Origin: Hymenobacter sp. GOD-10R
GTDB taxonomy: Bacteria; Bacteroidota; Bacteroidia; Cytophagales; Hymenobacteraceae
NCBI RefSeq assembly: GCF_035609205.1
Contig: NZ_CP141184.1
Span: forward strand, 4,037,001 to 4,101,000
Direction: 5' to 3'
DNA length: 64,000 nucleotides
The position numbers and the translations under genes are program-made. The notes beneath the pieces are model-generated. The model had not been told where the DNA came from and ran no database searches. It was given only the letters and a program-made list of their open reading frames with translations. Positions 51,210-59,160 of this stretch are shown here, in pieces. Position 1 is the first letter of the stretch; every line of letters starts with the position of its first letter.

Positions 51210-54047
51210 ATGAACCCATTAGTTGCTATTCGCGAGTTCAACCAAAGCATTTGGTTGGACTTTATTCGCCGCAAAATCCTCATCAACAGGGAGTTGCAGA
51301 AGCTTATCAAAGAGGACAGCTTGCGCGGCGTGACCTCAAACCCGGCTATTTTCGAGAAAGCCATCGGCGGCAGTGACGACTACGACGCGGTTATCCGCTC
51401 GCTGGCCCTGCAAAACAAGCCCGCCGAAGAAATCTATACCGAGCTAGCTATCGGCGACGTACAGCAAGCCTGCGACCTGTTCCGCGAGCTTTACGACAGC
51501 AACGACAACTCCGGCGACGGCTACGTAAGCCTGGAAGTTTCGCCCGAGCTGGTGAACGACACCGAAGGAACCATCGAAGAAGGCATGCGCTTCTGGAAGG
51601 CCGTTGATCGTCCGAACGTGATGATCAAGGTGCCCGCTACGCTGGAAGGTTTGCCCGCTATTCGCCGCCTCATTTCGGAGGGTATTAACGTCAACGTGAC
51701 GCTGATTTTCGGTTTGGAGCGATACCGCTTAGTGGCCGAGGCTTACCTAGCTGGTTTGGAAGACCGCGTAGCGGCTGGCAAGCCCATCGACAACATCGGT
51801 TCGGTAGCTAGCTTCTTCCTCAGCCGTATCGACGTACTGATTGACCCCATGCTGGAAAAGCTGGTAGCAGAAGGTGGCGAAAATGGCAAAATTGCCGAAG
51901 GGCTGGTAGGCGAAGTCGCTATTGCTAGCGCCAAGAAAGCCTATCAGATCTACAAGGAAATCTTCTCGGGTCCGCGTTGGGAAGCGTTGCAGGCCAAAGA
52001 CGCCAGTTCGCAGCGCTTGCTGTGGGCTAGCACCGGCAACAAAAACCCTAAGTACGACGACCTGAAGTACGTGGAGACGCTCATCGGGCCGCACACGGTG
52101 AACACCATTCCGCTGGAAACACTGGATATCTTCCGCGAAAAAGGCAAGCCCGCCGTGCGTCTGGAAGACAACCTCGATAAAGTAGAGCAGGTTCTCAACG
52201 ACCTGCCCAAGCTAGGTATCGACCTGGAAACCCTCACGAACCAACTCGAAGTAGAAGGCGCCCAGAAGTTCAAAGACCCCTTCGGCAAGCTGATGGCTTC
52301 GTTGGAAAAGAAACGCCAGCTAGCTTTCGAAGAGAAAGTTGTGCCGGCTGATTTTCAGCTAGGTCCGTATCAGAGCGCCATTGACTCGAAGAAGCAAGAG
52401 TACCAGTCGAGCAACTTCATCGACGGTTTCTGGCAGAAAGAAGCCACGCTGTGGACCCAGAACGCCGAGGCGCAGGAGAGCATCCGCAGCTTCATGGGTT
52501 GGTTGCGCGTCGCTGAAACGATGGTGCCCGCTGCCCCAGCATTGGAGCAGTTTGCCCACGACATGAAAGCCGCTGGCTATACGCACGTGGTGGTAATGGG
52601 TATGGGTGGCAGCACCATGGCCCCAATCGTGTTCGAGAAGTCGTTCCAGAAAGGTGAAGGATTCCTCGAAATGCTCATCCTGGACACGACCGACCCCGGC
52701 ACCGTGCGCCACATCGAAGAAAGCGTACCGCTGGAAACGACGCTGTTCATTGTGGCCAGCAAATCGGGCACCACGGCCGAGCCGTTGGCGTTCGGCGACT
52801 ACTTCTACGACAAGCTGAAGGCTATCAAAGGCGACAAAGCCGGCGAGAACTTCATTGCCATTACGGACCCAGGTTCCAAGTTCATCAAGACGGCTGAGGA
52901 GCTAGGCTACCGTCGTACCTTCTTGAACTTCACGGAAGTAGGCGGCCGTTTCTCGGCTCTCACCTACTTCGGTTTGGTGCCGGCCGCGCTCTACGGCTTG
53001 AACGTAGGCGAGCTGCTGGAGCGTGCTATTCGCATGATGCGTGCTTGTGGTGCTTATGGCGCTACCGAGCAGAACCCGGGCCTAGACCTAGGTGTAGCCC
53101 TCGGCGTATTGGCTCAGCAAGGCCGCGATAAGATGACGCTCATCACGCCTCCGTCGCTCAGCGACCTAGGATTGTGGCTGGAACAGTTGCTGGCCGAAAG
53201 CACTGGCAAAGAAGGCAAAGGCATTCTGCCGGTAGCCGGTGAGCCACTAGCTGAGCCTGCCATCTACGGCAACGACCGGGTGTTTGTGTACGTCGGCTAC
53301 CAGAACGAAGCCGACGAGGACAACAAGCAGAAGCTACAAGCCTTGGCCGCCGCTGGTCACCCGGTTATCACCATCCTAATGGAAGATACCCTCGACCTAG
53401 GTCAGGAGTTCTTCCGCTGGGAAGTGGCCACCTCCATCGTGGGTGCGGTGCTCGGCATCAACCCCTTCGACCAGCCCAACGTGCAAGCCGCCAAAACGGC
53501 CACCGACCGCCTGATGAAGGAAGTAACCGAGAAAGGCAGCCTGCCCGAAGAAACGCCTGCCCTCGAAGCTGATGGCGTGAAATACTTCACTACGGCCACT
53601 GGCAATGACGCGACGAGCCTCCTGAGCCAGTTCTTCCAGGCGCACCCCAGCGACTACGTAGCGGTTCAGGCCTACCTGACTGAAACGCCAGCGTTGAGCA
53701 ATGCCTTGGAGCAGCTGCGCGAGTACATCCAGCAGCACCTACACGTGGCTACCACCTTCGGCTATGGCCCGCGCTTCCTGCACTCGACTGGTCAGTACCA
53801 CAAAGGTGGTCCTAACACGGGCTTGTTCTTGCAGCTCACAGCCGATAACCCGAACGACTTGCCGCTGCCCGGCCGCTCCTACACCTTTGGCACGCTCAAG
53901 AACGCCCAAGCCCAAGGTGACCTAGTGGCCCTGCGCGACAATGATCGTCGGACGCTGCACGTGCAGCTAGGTGCCGATGCTTCTGCCGGTCTGCACACGT
54001 TGCTTAAGGCACTGCAAGCCGCCACGCTAAACGCGGCGCGTGCCTAA
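51210..54047 (+). CDS. tal-pgi: Bifunctional transaldolase/glucose-6-phosphate isomerase
   Basis: 945 residues formed by two enzymes. Residues 1-370 are a transaldolase: SIWLDFIRRKI, GVTSNPAIFEKAI, and PNVMIKVPATLEGLPAI with the Schiff-base Lys. Residues about 400-930 are a phosphoglucose isomerase: VVMGMGGSTMAPIVFEKSF, FIVASKSGTTAEPLAFGDYFYDKL, and the C-terminal region VATTFGYGPRFLHSTGQYHKGG. The fusion couples F6P formation by transaldolase to isomerisation to G6P, feeding zwf. Such fusions are known in Bacteroidota and some other phyla. It follows tkt on the same strand. Confidence 0.96.
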   Translation: MNPLVAIREFNQSIWLDFIRRKILINRELQKLIKEDSLRGVTSNPAIFEKAIGGSDDYDAVIRSLALQNKPAEEIYTELAIGDVQQACDLFRELYDSNDNSGDGYVSLEVSPELVNDTEGTIEEGMRFWKAVDRPNVMIKVPATLEGLPAIRRLISEGINVNVTLIFGLERYRLVAEAYLAGLEDRVAAGKPIDNIGSVASFFLSRIDVLIDPMLEKLVAEGGENGKIAEGLVGEVAIASAKKAYQIYKEIFSGPRWEALQAKDASSQRLLWASTGNKNPKYDDLKYVETLIGPHTVNTIPLETLDIFREKGKPAVRLEDNLDKVEQVLNDLPKLGIDLETLTNQLEVEGAQKFKDPFGKLMASLEKKRQLAFEEKVVPADFQLGPYQSAIDSKKQEYQSSNFIDGFWQKEATLWTQNAEAQESIRSFMGWLRVAETMVPAAPALEQFAHDMKAAGYTHVVVMGMGGSTMAPIVFEKSFQKGEGFLEMLILDTTDPGTVRHIEESVPLETTLFIVASKSGTTAEPLAFGDYFYDKLKAIKGDKAGENFIAITDPGSKFIKTAEELGYRRTFLNFTEVGGRFSALTYFGLVPAALYGLNVGELLERAIRMMRACGAYGATEQNPGLDLGVALGVLAQQGRDKMTLITPPSLSDLGLWLEQLLAESTGKEGKGILPVAGEPLAEPAIYGNDRVFVYVGYQNEADEDNKQKLQALAAAGHPVITILMEDTLDLGQEFFRWEVATSIVGAVLGINPFDQPNVQAAKTATDRLMKEVTEKGSLPEETPALEADGVKYFTTATGNDATSLLSQFFQAHPSDYVAVQAYLTETPALSNALEQLREYIQQHLHVATTFGYGPRFLHSTGQYHKGGPNTGLFLQLTADNPNDLPLPGRSYTFGTLKNAQAQGDLVALRDNDRRTLHVQLGADASAGLHTLLKALQAATLNAARA

Positions 54048-54061
54048 ACCCACGTAAGATC

Positions 54062-54100
54062 AACGGCCTTGCTGATACTCATCAGCAAGGCCGTTTTCTT
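54062..54100 (+). terminator. Terminator after tal-pgi
   Basis: AACGGCCTTGCTGAT and ATCAGCAAGGCCGTT form a 15-bp perfect stem with an ACTC loop and T-run, 15 bp past the stop. Confidence 0.9.
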
Positions 54101-54224
54101 ATCTGACTTTTCCTATTGTTCAGCCCTAAGCCCTTGCTGAATCACCAGTACCGCTAACGTTTGCGGTCTGCTGCCTAGAGTCATCTTTTCATTTCTCGAC
54201 AGCTTTCTACCTCTAACCCATCCT

Positions 54225-55775
54225 ATGAAATTCAAAAAACTACTCGCCTTAGCTGGTCTGGGCCTCTCCTCTTCTTTTTCCTCCTTTGCACAATCGATTG
54301 TGATGAACGTGCAGGCGGGCGACCCCAAGCTCCAGATCAGCAAGCACATTTATGGTCAATTTGCTGAGCACCTAGGTCGTTGCATCTACGGTGGCTTCTG
54401 GGTTGATGAAAATCTGAACGTGCCGAAGAAAGACCGCCTTCGCCTTGATATCATCGAGGCTCTCAACAAAATCAAAATCCCCAACCTGCGTTGGCCTGGC
54501 GGCTGCTTCGCCGACACCTATCATTGGCGCGACGGCATTGGCCCACGCAACCAGCGCCCAAAGATGCTCAATGGCACTTGGGGCGACGTGGTAGAAGACA
54601 ATAGCTTCGGCACACACGAGTTCTTGGAGCTGTGCAGCATGCTGAAATGCGAGCCTTACCTAGCTGGCAACGTGGGTAGTGGCACCGTAGAGGAAATGTC
54701 GAACTGGATTGAATATCTGAACCTGAATGGCGACACCCCGCTAGCTAAGTTGCGCGCCCAGAATGGCCACCCCGATCCGTTTAAGGTGAGCTTCTGGGGA
54801 GTGGGCAATGAGAGTTGGGGCTGCGGTGGCAACATGACTCCGGAGTACTACTCCGACCAGTATAAGCAATACGCGACGTTTGCAAAAAGCTACCCCGGTG
54901 CCCCCTTGCGCAAGATTGCCAGCGGTGCCAATGGCGACGACCGTAACTGGACGGAAGTCTGCATGAAGAAGATCCCGGTAGATCAGCTGTGGGGCATTTC
55001 GTTGCACTACTACACACTGCCCACTGGCAACTGGGGCAAAAAGGGTCCCGCTACTGGCTTCGATGAGCAGGCTTACTTCAGCACGGTGAAAAACTGCCTG
55101 AAGATGGATGAAATCGTAGCGGCGCACTCGGCCATTATGGATAAGTATGACCCCAACAAGAAAGTAGCTTTGGTAGTAGATGAGTGGGGCGTGTGGACGG
55201 ATGTGGAGCCTGGCACTAACCCAGCCTTTCTTTACCAGCAAAATACCCTCCGCGACGCATTGGTAGCGGGTACCACGCTCAACATCTTCAACAATCACTG
55301 CGACCGGGTGAAGATGGCTGAGTTAGCCCAAGCCATCAACGTACTACAATCATTAGTGCTCACTGATAAGGAAAAGATGCTGCTCACACCTACCTACCAT
55401 GTGTTCGACCTCTACCAGGTGCACCAAGACGCGCAATATCTGCCCCTCAAATTTGCCAGCCCCGACTACGTGCTAGGGAACGACAAAATTCCGGCACTTA
55501 ATGCTTCCGCCTCCAAGGATAAAGATGGCGTCGTGCATATTTCCCTCGTAAACCTAGATCCGAAAAAATCTATCAAGGTGGAATCGGGCATTGATGGTGT
55601 AACCTGGAAGAATGCTACAGGCCAAATCTTGACTTCGGCGAAATTCAATGACTACAACTCTTTCGATAACCCAAATAAGGTGAAGCTAGCCCTCTTTAAA
55701 GGCGCGAAAAAGCGTGGGAATAAGCTTGAGGTCGAAATACCTGCGCAGTCAGTTGTAGTATTAGCCTTGAAATAA
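54225..55775 (+). CDS. GH51 alpha-L-arabinofuranosidase, secreted
   Basis: 516 residues with a signal peptide (LALAGLGLSSSFSSFAQ). GH51 landmarks: ISKHIYGQFAEHLGRCIYGGFWV, LRWPGGCFADTYHWRDGIGP, the acid/base Glu in FWGVGNESWGCGG and the nucleophile Glu in LVVDEWGVW, then a C-terminal beta domain. It removes terminal arabinofuranose from arabinan, arabinoxylan or rhamnogalacturonan side chains in the periplasm. The signal peptide and the nearby rhamnogalacturonan-type genes suggest pectin side chains. Flanked by terminators on both sides, so monocistronic. Confidence 0.96.
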   Translation: MKFKKLLALAGLGLSSSFSSFAQSIVMNVQAGDPKLQISKHIYGQFAEHLGRCIYGGFWVDENLNVPKKDRLRLDIIEALNKIKIPNLRWPGGCFADTYHWRDGIGPRNQRPKMLNGTWGDVVEDNSFGTHEFLELCSMLKCEPYLAGNVGSGTVEEMSNWIEYLNLNGDTPLAKLRAQNGHPDPFKVSFWGVGNESWGCGGNMTPEYYSDQYKQYATFAKSYPGAPLRKIASGANGDDRNWTEVCMKKIPVDQLWGISLHYYTLPTGNWGKKGPATGFDEQAYFSTVKNCLKMDEIVAAHSAIMDKYDPNKKVALVVDEWGVWTDVEPGTNPAFLYQQNTLRDALVAGTTLNIFNNHCDRVKMAELAQAINVLQSLVLTDKEKMLLTPTYHVFDLYQVHQDAQYLPLKFASPDYVLGNDKIPALNASASKDKDGVVHISLVNLDPKKSIKVESGIDGVTWKNATGQILTSAKFNDYNSFDNPNKVKLALFKGAKKRGNKLEVEIPAQSVVVLALK

Positions 55776-55834
55776 CCGCACCCTATCCATCGTCTGCTAT
55801 CGATAATTAGTAGATGGACACTACTTAACGCGAA

Positions 55835-55868
55835 AGGAGAGCATACAGAAATGTATGCTCTCCTTGTT
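55835..55868 (+). terminator. Terminator after the arabinofuranosidase
   Basis: GGAGAGCATACA and TGTATGCTCTCC form a 12-bp perfect stem with a GAAA loop followed by TTGTTT, about 60 bp past the stop. Confidence 0.9.
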
Positions 55869-56011
55869 TATAAACAACTCACAAAAGGCTATTTACAGAA
55901 TACTCGTAATGACATATACAAGAAGCTAGCTAGTAGCATCTCGTTAATATCAGCTTACTTTCGAGCATGATAACGCAAACTCACCTTCCTGTTTTTGCGG
56001 TAGCGACAAAG

Positions 56012-56046
56012 AAAAACTCCTGCTCTTTCGGGCAGGAGTTTTTCTT
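56012..56046 (-). terminator. Terminator for the AT-hook-like small protein gene
   Basis: AAAAACTCCTGC and GCAGGAGTTTTT form a strong stem with A/T runs on both sides, 18 bp past the minus-strand stop at 56064. Confidence 0.85.
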
Positions 56047-56063
56047 TGTGAAGGTTATTATGA

Positions 56064-56291
56064 CTAACCTTGGTTTTCTACCTTCTTCGGGCGGCCTGGA
56101 CGCTTAGCACCTTCTGCGCGAGGCTTACGCTCTTTTTTTGCAGGCTGATAATCAGATTGGAACACAACAGAGAATTCATCAAAGGCAGCTTGCAATTTGC
56201 TGTATGCCTTCCGCATCTCGCCAAGCAGCTGCTCATTATTAGAAGCATTTGCAATAGCTTCCTGTATTTTGCTTAAATCCATATTTGCCAC
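56064..56291 (-). CDS. Small protein with AT-hook-like basic tail
   Basis: 75 residues. The N-terminal two thirds are helical (LSKIQEAIANASNNEQLLGEMRKAYSKLQAAFDEFSVVF) and the tail is basic with KRPGRPKK, an AT-hook-like GRP core for minor-groove binding. The combination of an oligomerising helix and an AT-hook-like tail suggests a small nucleoid-associated protein, but no named family is recognised. An ATG three codons later (MDLSK) is possible. It borders a long AT-rich stretch upstream, where such a protein could bind; this is conjecture. Confidence 0.75.
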   Translation of the reverse strand: MANMDLSKIQEAIANASNNEQLLGEMRKAYSKLQAAFDEFSVVFQSDYQPAKKERKPRAEGAKRPGRPKKVENQG

Positions 56292-57086
56292 TTTCGTACG
56301 TTTTTAGGGTTGGCGGTTAAGTAGATTAAATTTACGTTGGCAAAGAAAAAAAGATTTTACCAATAAACAATAACTATAATTTTCACTTGCTGCATTTACC
56401 CCTACTATATAGAACTAAATTCTTGCACAAATAATATGCTAGTAGCCTAGCCAATATTCATATTGGGAAGAGGCAGTCAATACTTCGTCGATCAGCTGCG
56501 AAAGGCCATATAACCACGTAACTATCAATAAGTCTTTTATTTAACATAAAAGCAGAAAGCTTTAATAGCTATTCTAAGTTGTTTATTATCAATATTTCTG
56601 CAATTATTATTATCAGAAATACACAGTTACTAGCTAGCATTCCTACAATCAGTAAGGACCATTTTACGATTGTTTTTAGCGCATAAATGCCAAGAAATTA
56701 TGCCTAGCCGCTGTGTGACACGGTACCATTGCCTCGCGATAACCAAAATCTTTTGCTAGCTATTAGCAAGAGGACCTCTCAACTATCTAGACACTGCTCG
56801 GCTCCTTTGTTAAGCTAGCGCAAATTTGTCATCAGGACGCTAGCAATCTTTATTCTCCGCAGCACTCGTTAGTGGTTACTCAATAAACTTATGACTCGAA
56901 CTCCGAAGCCGATGTTTAATGTTCTGTATTCCTATAGCTGATTTTAAGAGAGATTGGTTAAAACAGTCACTTATAATTTATACTTAGCCTGGCATGCATT
57001 ACATTCCGGGCAGCTAACGAAAACCAAGAGCCTCGTTTAGCAGTACTTACTCCATTGTAGAGCTTTGTGCAACTTATTTCAGTATC
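56292..57086. other. AT-rich non-coding stretch
   Basis: About 0.8 kb with clearly lower GC than the rest of the window and no protein-like frame on either strand. It contains many A/T runs and short CTAG-containing words. No RNA gene or repeat was recognised. It lies upstream of both the AT-hook-like gene and the 92-residue unknown gene. Confidence 0.5.
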
Positions 57087-57365
57087 ATGACCGACCAAAT
57101 AGAAAAGTTTCCTGGTTCTCTCGCTAGCAAAGGTTTACCTACACCTGTTTTAAATGAATTAGAACGGCTTGTAGATGAAATGCATATCACGGAAGCTACT
57201 GTAACAGAACACGTCCATGCGCTTTCTGAAAAGCTCATGAAGTTTTACGAGCAAGAGTATAATGCTCCCGTCGACAACGTAGCAGAGTTTACTGCACTCG
57301 TAAATTCCGAAACGTGGAATTACCTCTATCAAATGCGCGATGGAGAGGCTGCAAAGAATAGCTAA
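57087..57365 (+). CDS. Hypothetical small acidic protein
   Basis: 92 residues, no family recognised. Predominantly helical and acidic (PTPVLNELERLVDEMHITEATVTEHVHALSEKLMKFYEQEY), with a second helix (VAEFTALVNSETWNYLYQM). No signal peptide or membrane segment. AT-richer than most genes here. A hairpin terminator follows 21 bp after the stop, supporting a real transcription unit. Confidence 0.65.
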   Translation: MTDQIEKFPGSLASKGLPTPVLNELERLVDEMHITEATVTEHVHALSEKLMKFYEQEYNAPVDNVAEFTALVNSETWNYLYQMRDGEAAKNS

Positions 57366-57386
57366 TTCTTCCGCTTTGTTTCTTCT

Positions 57387-57423
57387 AATTGAGCTTGTCA
57401 CCGCTAGTGTAACAAGCTCAATT
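57387..57423 (+). terminator. Terminator after the 92-residue unknown gene
   Basis: AATTGAGCTTGT (57387-57398) and ACAAGCTCAATT (57412-57423) form a perfect 12-bp stem with a 13-nt loop. Confidence 0.85.
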
Positions 57424-57614
57424 ATATTGTACGGAAGCTAGCTTCAGACAGCATTTTCCTGGGGCTAGCTTTATTACTTACGACACACAACGGCTATTTC
57501 TAGTTTTGTCAGGTTCAGCAGGTTACTCTCTTATAACCTTCGCTCGCAAACAACTATTTGGTTTTAGCTACCAGATGCCTTTACCTTTAGGGCACCAATT
57601 CTTTCCGACAAAAG

Positions 57615-57714
57615 GATTGTTTTTATACAGAGGCGTGGAGAGACAGGCTCAACGAAACGCCGGCAACCCCTGCAAGTGCAGAACGGTGCCAAGTCCTGAT
57701 CATATAAAAACAAG
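57615..57714 (+). ncRNA. SAM-I riboswitch (S-box)
   Basis: P1 is an 11-bp perfect helix, TTGTTTTTATA (57617-57627) with TATAAAAACAA (57703-57713). Inside are AGAGGCGTGGAGAGACAGGCTC, split here as AGAGGCGTGG then AGAGACAGGCTC, then the family core GAAACGCCGGCAACC, a P3 hairpin CTGCA-AG-TGCAG, and GGTGCCAAGTCC, matching the conserved GGUGCnAAnUCC. GGCG pairs with CGCC to close P2. S-box elements bind S-adenosylmethionine and normally switch off methionine genes. No such gene follows: only short ORFs lie in the next 600 bp. Confidence 0.88.
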
Positions 57715-57778
57715 TTGCCGTGAATTCCTCGCACAACCCATTTTCTTTTCTCTCCGCTGCTCTTGAGCTACCTTCTGC

Positions 57779-57877
57779 ATGCTGCTGTCGCATGTGTCTG
57801 AACGAGCTTATGCGGTGTTGTTGCGCGTGCTAGCTGTTTCCTTAGCAGCAAAAGTACTCTTGTATTTGCGCGGTTAG
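57779..57877 (+). CDS. Possible short leader peptide after the SAM riboswitch
   Basis: 32 codons starting ATG-CTG-CTG, predicted MLLSHVSERAYAVLLRVLAV and so on; one hydrophobic helix with Arg residues, no family recognised. It is the first ORF after the riboswitch, about 65 bp downstream. It may be a chance frame. Confidence 0.25.
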   Translation: MLLSHVSERAYAVLLRVLAVSLAAKVLLYLRG

Positions 57878-57959
57878 TTACGCCTAGTGCTTACTGGTTT
57901 TCGCACCGGTAGTGCGACCTAGGTTACCGTTCCAGTCTACAAACAAGGTGGACTGCTTT

Positions 57960-57981
57960 GCAGCCTTTGCGCTGCTTTTTC
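57960..57981 (+). terminator. Weak hairpin with T-run downstream of the riboswitch
   Basis: GCAGC-CTTTGC-GCTGC followed by TTTTTCT. The stem is only 5 bp. It could end the riboswitch transcript. Confidence 0.35.
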
Positions 57982-58065
57982 TACTCGCATTTTGTATTTA
58001 ACTCATTGGGTAAGGCGCAGATGGCCAGTTAAGCCGGGCGCACTCCCCTCCTCTTTTCCTCGATC

Positions 58066-58209
58066 ATGAAAAAGTATTATGGCTCTTTGTGGCTGTTCCT
58101 ACTGCTATTACTAGTAAGCGTGGTGTCCTTTTTTTCCCAACAAGAACCTGCAGAGCGTCCAGACCGAGAGTTTGCACAGACTCAGCAATCTTGGCTGCGC
58201 CAGCGCTAA
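58066..58209 (+). CDS. Possible small membrane protein
   Basis: 47 codons: MKKYYGSLWLFLLLLLVSVV then a polar tail (SFFSQQEPAERPDREFAQ...LRQR). A positive start followed by one hydrophobic segment is the pattern of a small inner-membrane protein or a signal-like leader. No family recognised. It lies 352 bp past the riboswitch, with a weak hairpin between, so control by SAM is uncertain. Confidence 0.4.
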   Translation: MKKYYGSLWLFLLLLLVSVVSFFSQQEPAERPDREFAQTQQSWLRQR

Positions 58210-58350
58210 GCTAGGGTCGCTGGCACTACGTTCCCCCGCTAGATCTCATTTTTAATTACTTCCTACTTCTGAGGCCTTTGTGTCGTACGGCCACCAGCCA
58301 CGTATCCCCGTTCATTTCTCCGCTTTAGAACAAACTGCTTTTTGCAACTC

Positions 58351-59109
58351 ATGATTTTAGAAAAGGGCTCGTACTGCAAGCTATTGGTTGCGCTGACAAC
58401 AGTTTCGTTATCAACGCTGCTCGGGGCCGCCACCTTCTCAAGCGGAAAAGAGCGCAAACCTAGCGCGGCGGTATCACCCAAACCAGCTAAGAAGAAGCTG
58501 CTTTTCTCCGATGATTTTCAAATCCTTGATACTCTCAAGTGGCGCCCCGAAATCGAGCCGAAGCCCAATTCAACGGTGTATGCGAAGCAAGGTAAGCTCG
58601 TGCTAGATACGCAAGGCGGCGTAACGGTGTGGTTGAAGCAGCCGTTGCACGGCAACATCCAGATTGAATATACTCGGAAGATACCCGTGGCGGGCAACCC
58701 CAACGACCGCCTCTCCGATTTGAACCAGTTCTGGATGGCTAGTGAGCCTACCAGTGATGGTACGGCGCTAGTTACTCGTAGCGGTAAGCTGGAAGGGTAC
58801 GACAACCTCCGCCTTTATTACGTAGGAATGGGTGGCAATACCAACACGACTACGCGCTTCCGCAAGTACCAGGGAAACGGCGAACGAACGCTACTTCAGG
58901 AGTACAGCGACCCCGCGCATCTGCTCCAACCCAACAAAGAGTACAAGATCAAAACTATCGTGCAAAACGGTACGACTAGCTTCTGGGTCGATGGTACGTG
59001 CTTTTTTACCTACACAGATCCGACACCGTTTAAGACTGGCTATTTCGGTATCCGCTCCACGAAGTCGCGCCAGGAAATAGCGAACTTCCGGGTGTACCAG
59101 CTAAACTAA
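58351..59109 (+). CDS. DUF6250-like secreted protein (concanavalin-like fold)
   Basis: 252 residues from the ATG at 58351 (MILEKGSYCK), preferred over a TTG at 58342. A hydrophobic segment (LLVALTTVSLSTLLGAA) acts as signal or anchor. The body has LLFSDDFQILDTLKWRPEIEP, LVLDTQGGVTVWLKQPL, LNQFWMASEP, YYVGMGGNTNTTTRFRKY and GYFGIRSTKSRQEIANFRVY, a beta-jelly-roll pattern of the DUF6250/DUF1961 type found in rhamnogalacturonan loci. Probably binds or cleaves plant polysaccharide in the periplasm. The Tat-exported gene starts 51 bp downstream, so the two are likely co-transcribed. Confidence 0.8.
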   Translation: MILEKGSYCKLLVALTTVSLSTLLGAATFSSGKERKPSAAVSPKPAKKKLLFSDDFQILDTLKWRPEIEPKPNSTVYAKQGKLVLDTQGGVTVWLKQPLHGNIQIEYTRKIPVAGNPNDRLSDLNQFWMASEPTSDGTALVTRSGKLEGYDNLRLYYVGMGGNTNTTTRFRKYQGNGERTLLQEYSDPAHLLQPNKEYKIKTIVQNGTTSFWVDGTCFFTYTDPTPFKTGYFGIRSTKSRQEIANFRVYQLN

Positions 59110-59160
59110 AATCTTAGCTACCTAGGTCGTAATACGTTGATTCATTAGAAAATAATTCGA

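Noticed and set aside
57506..57766. An 86-codon ORF covering the SAM riboswitch
   Set aside because: The same bases form a structured riboswitch with conserved cores; the predicted peptide has no protein-like character.
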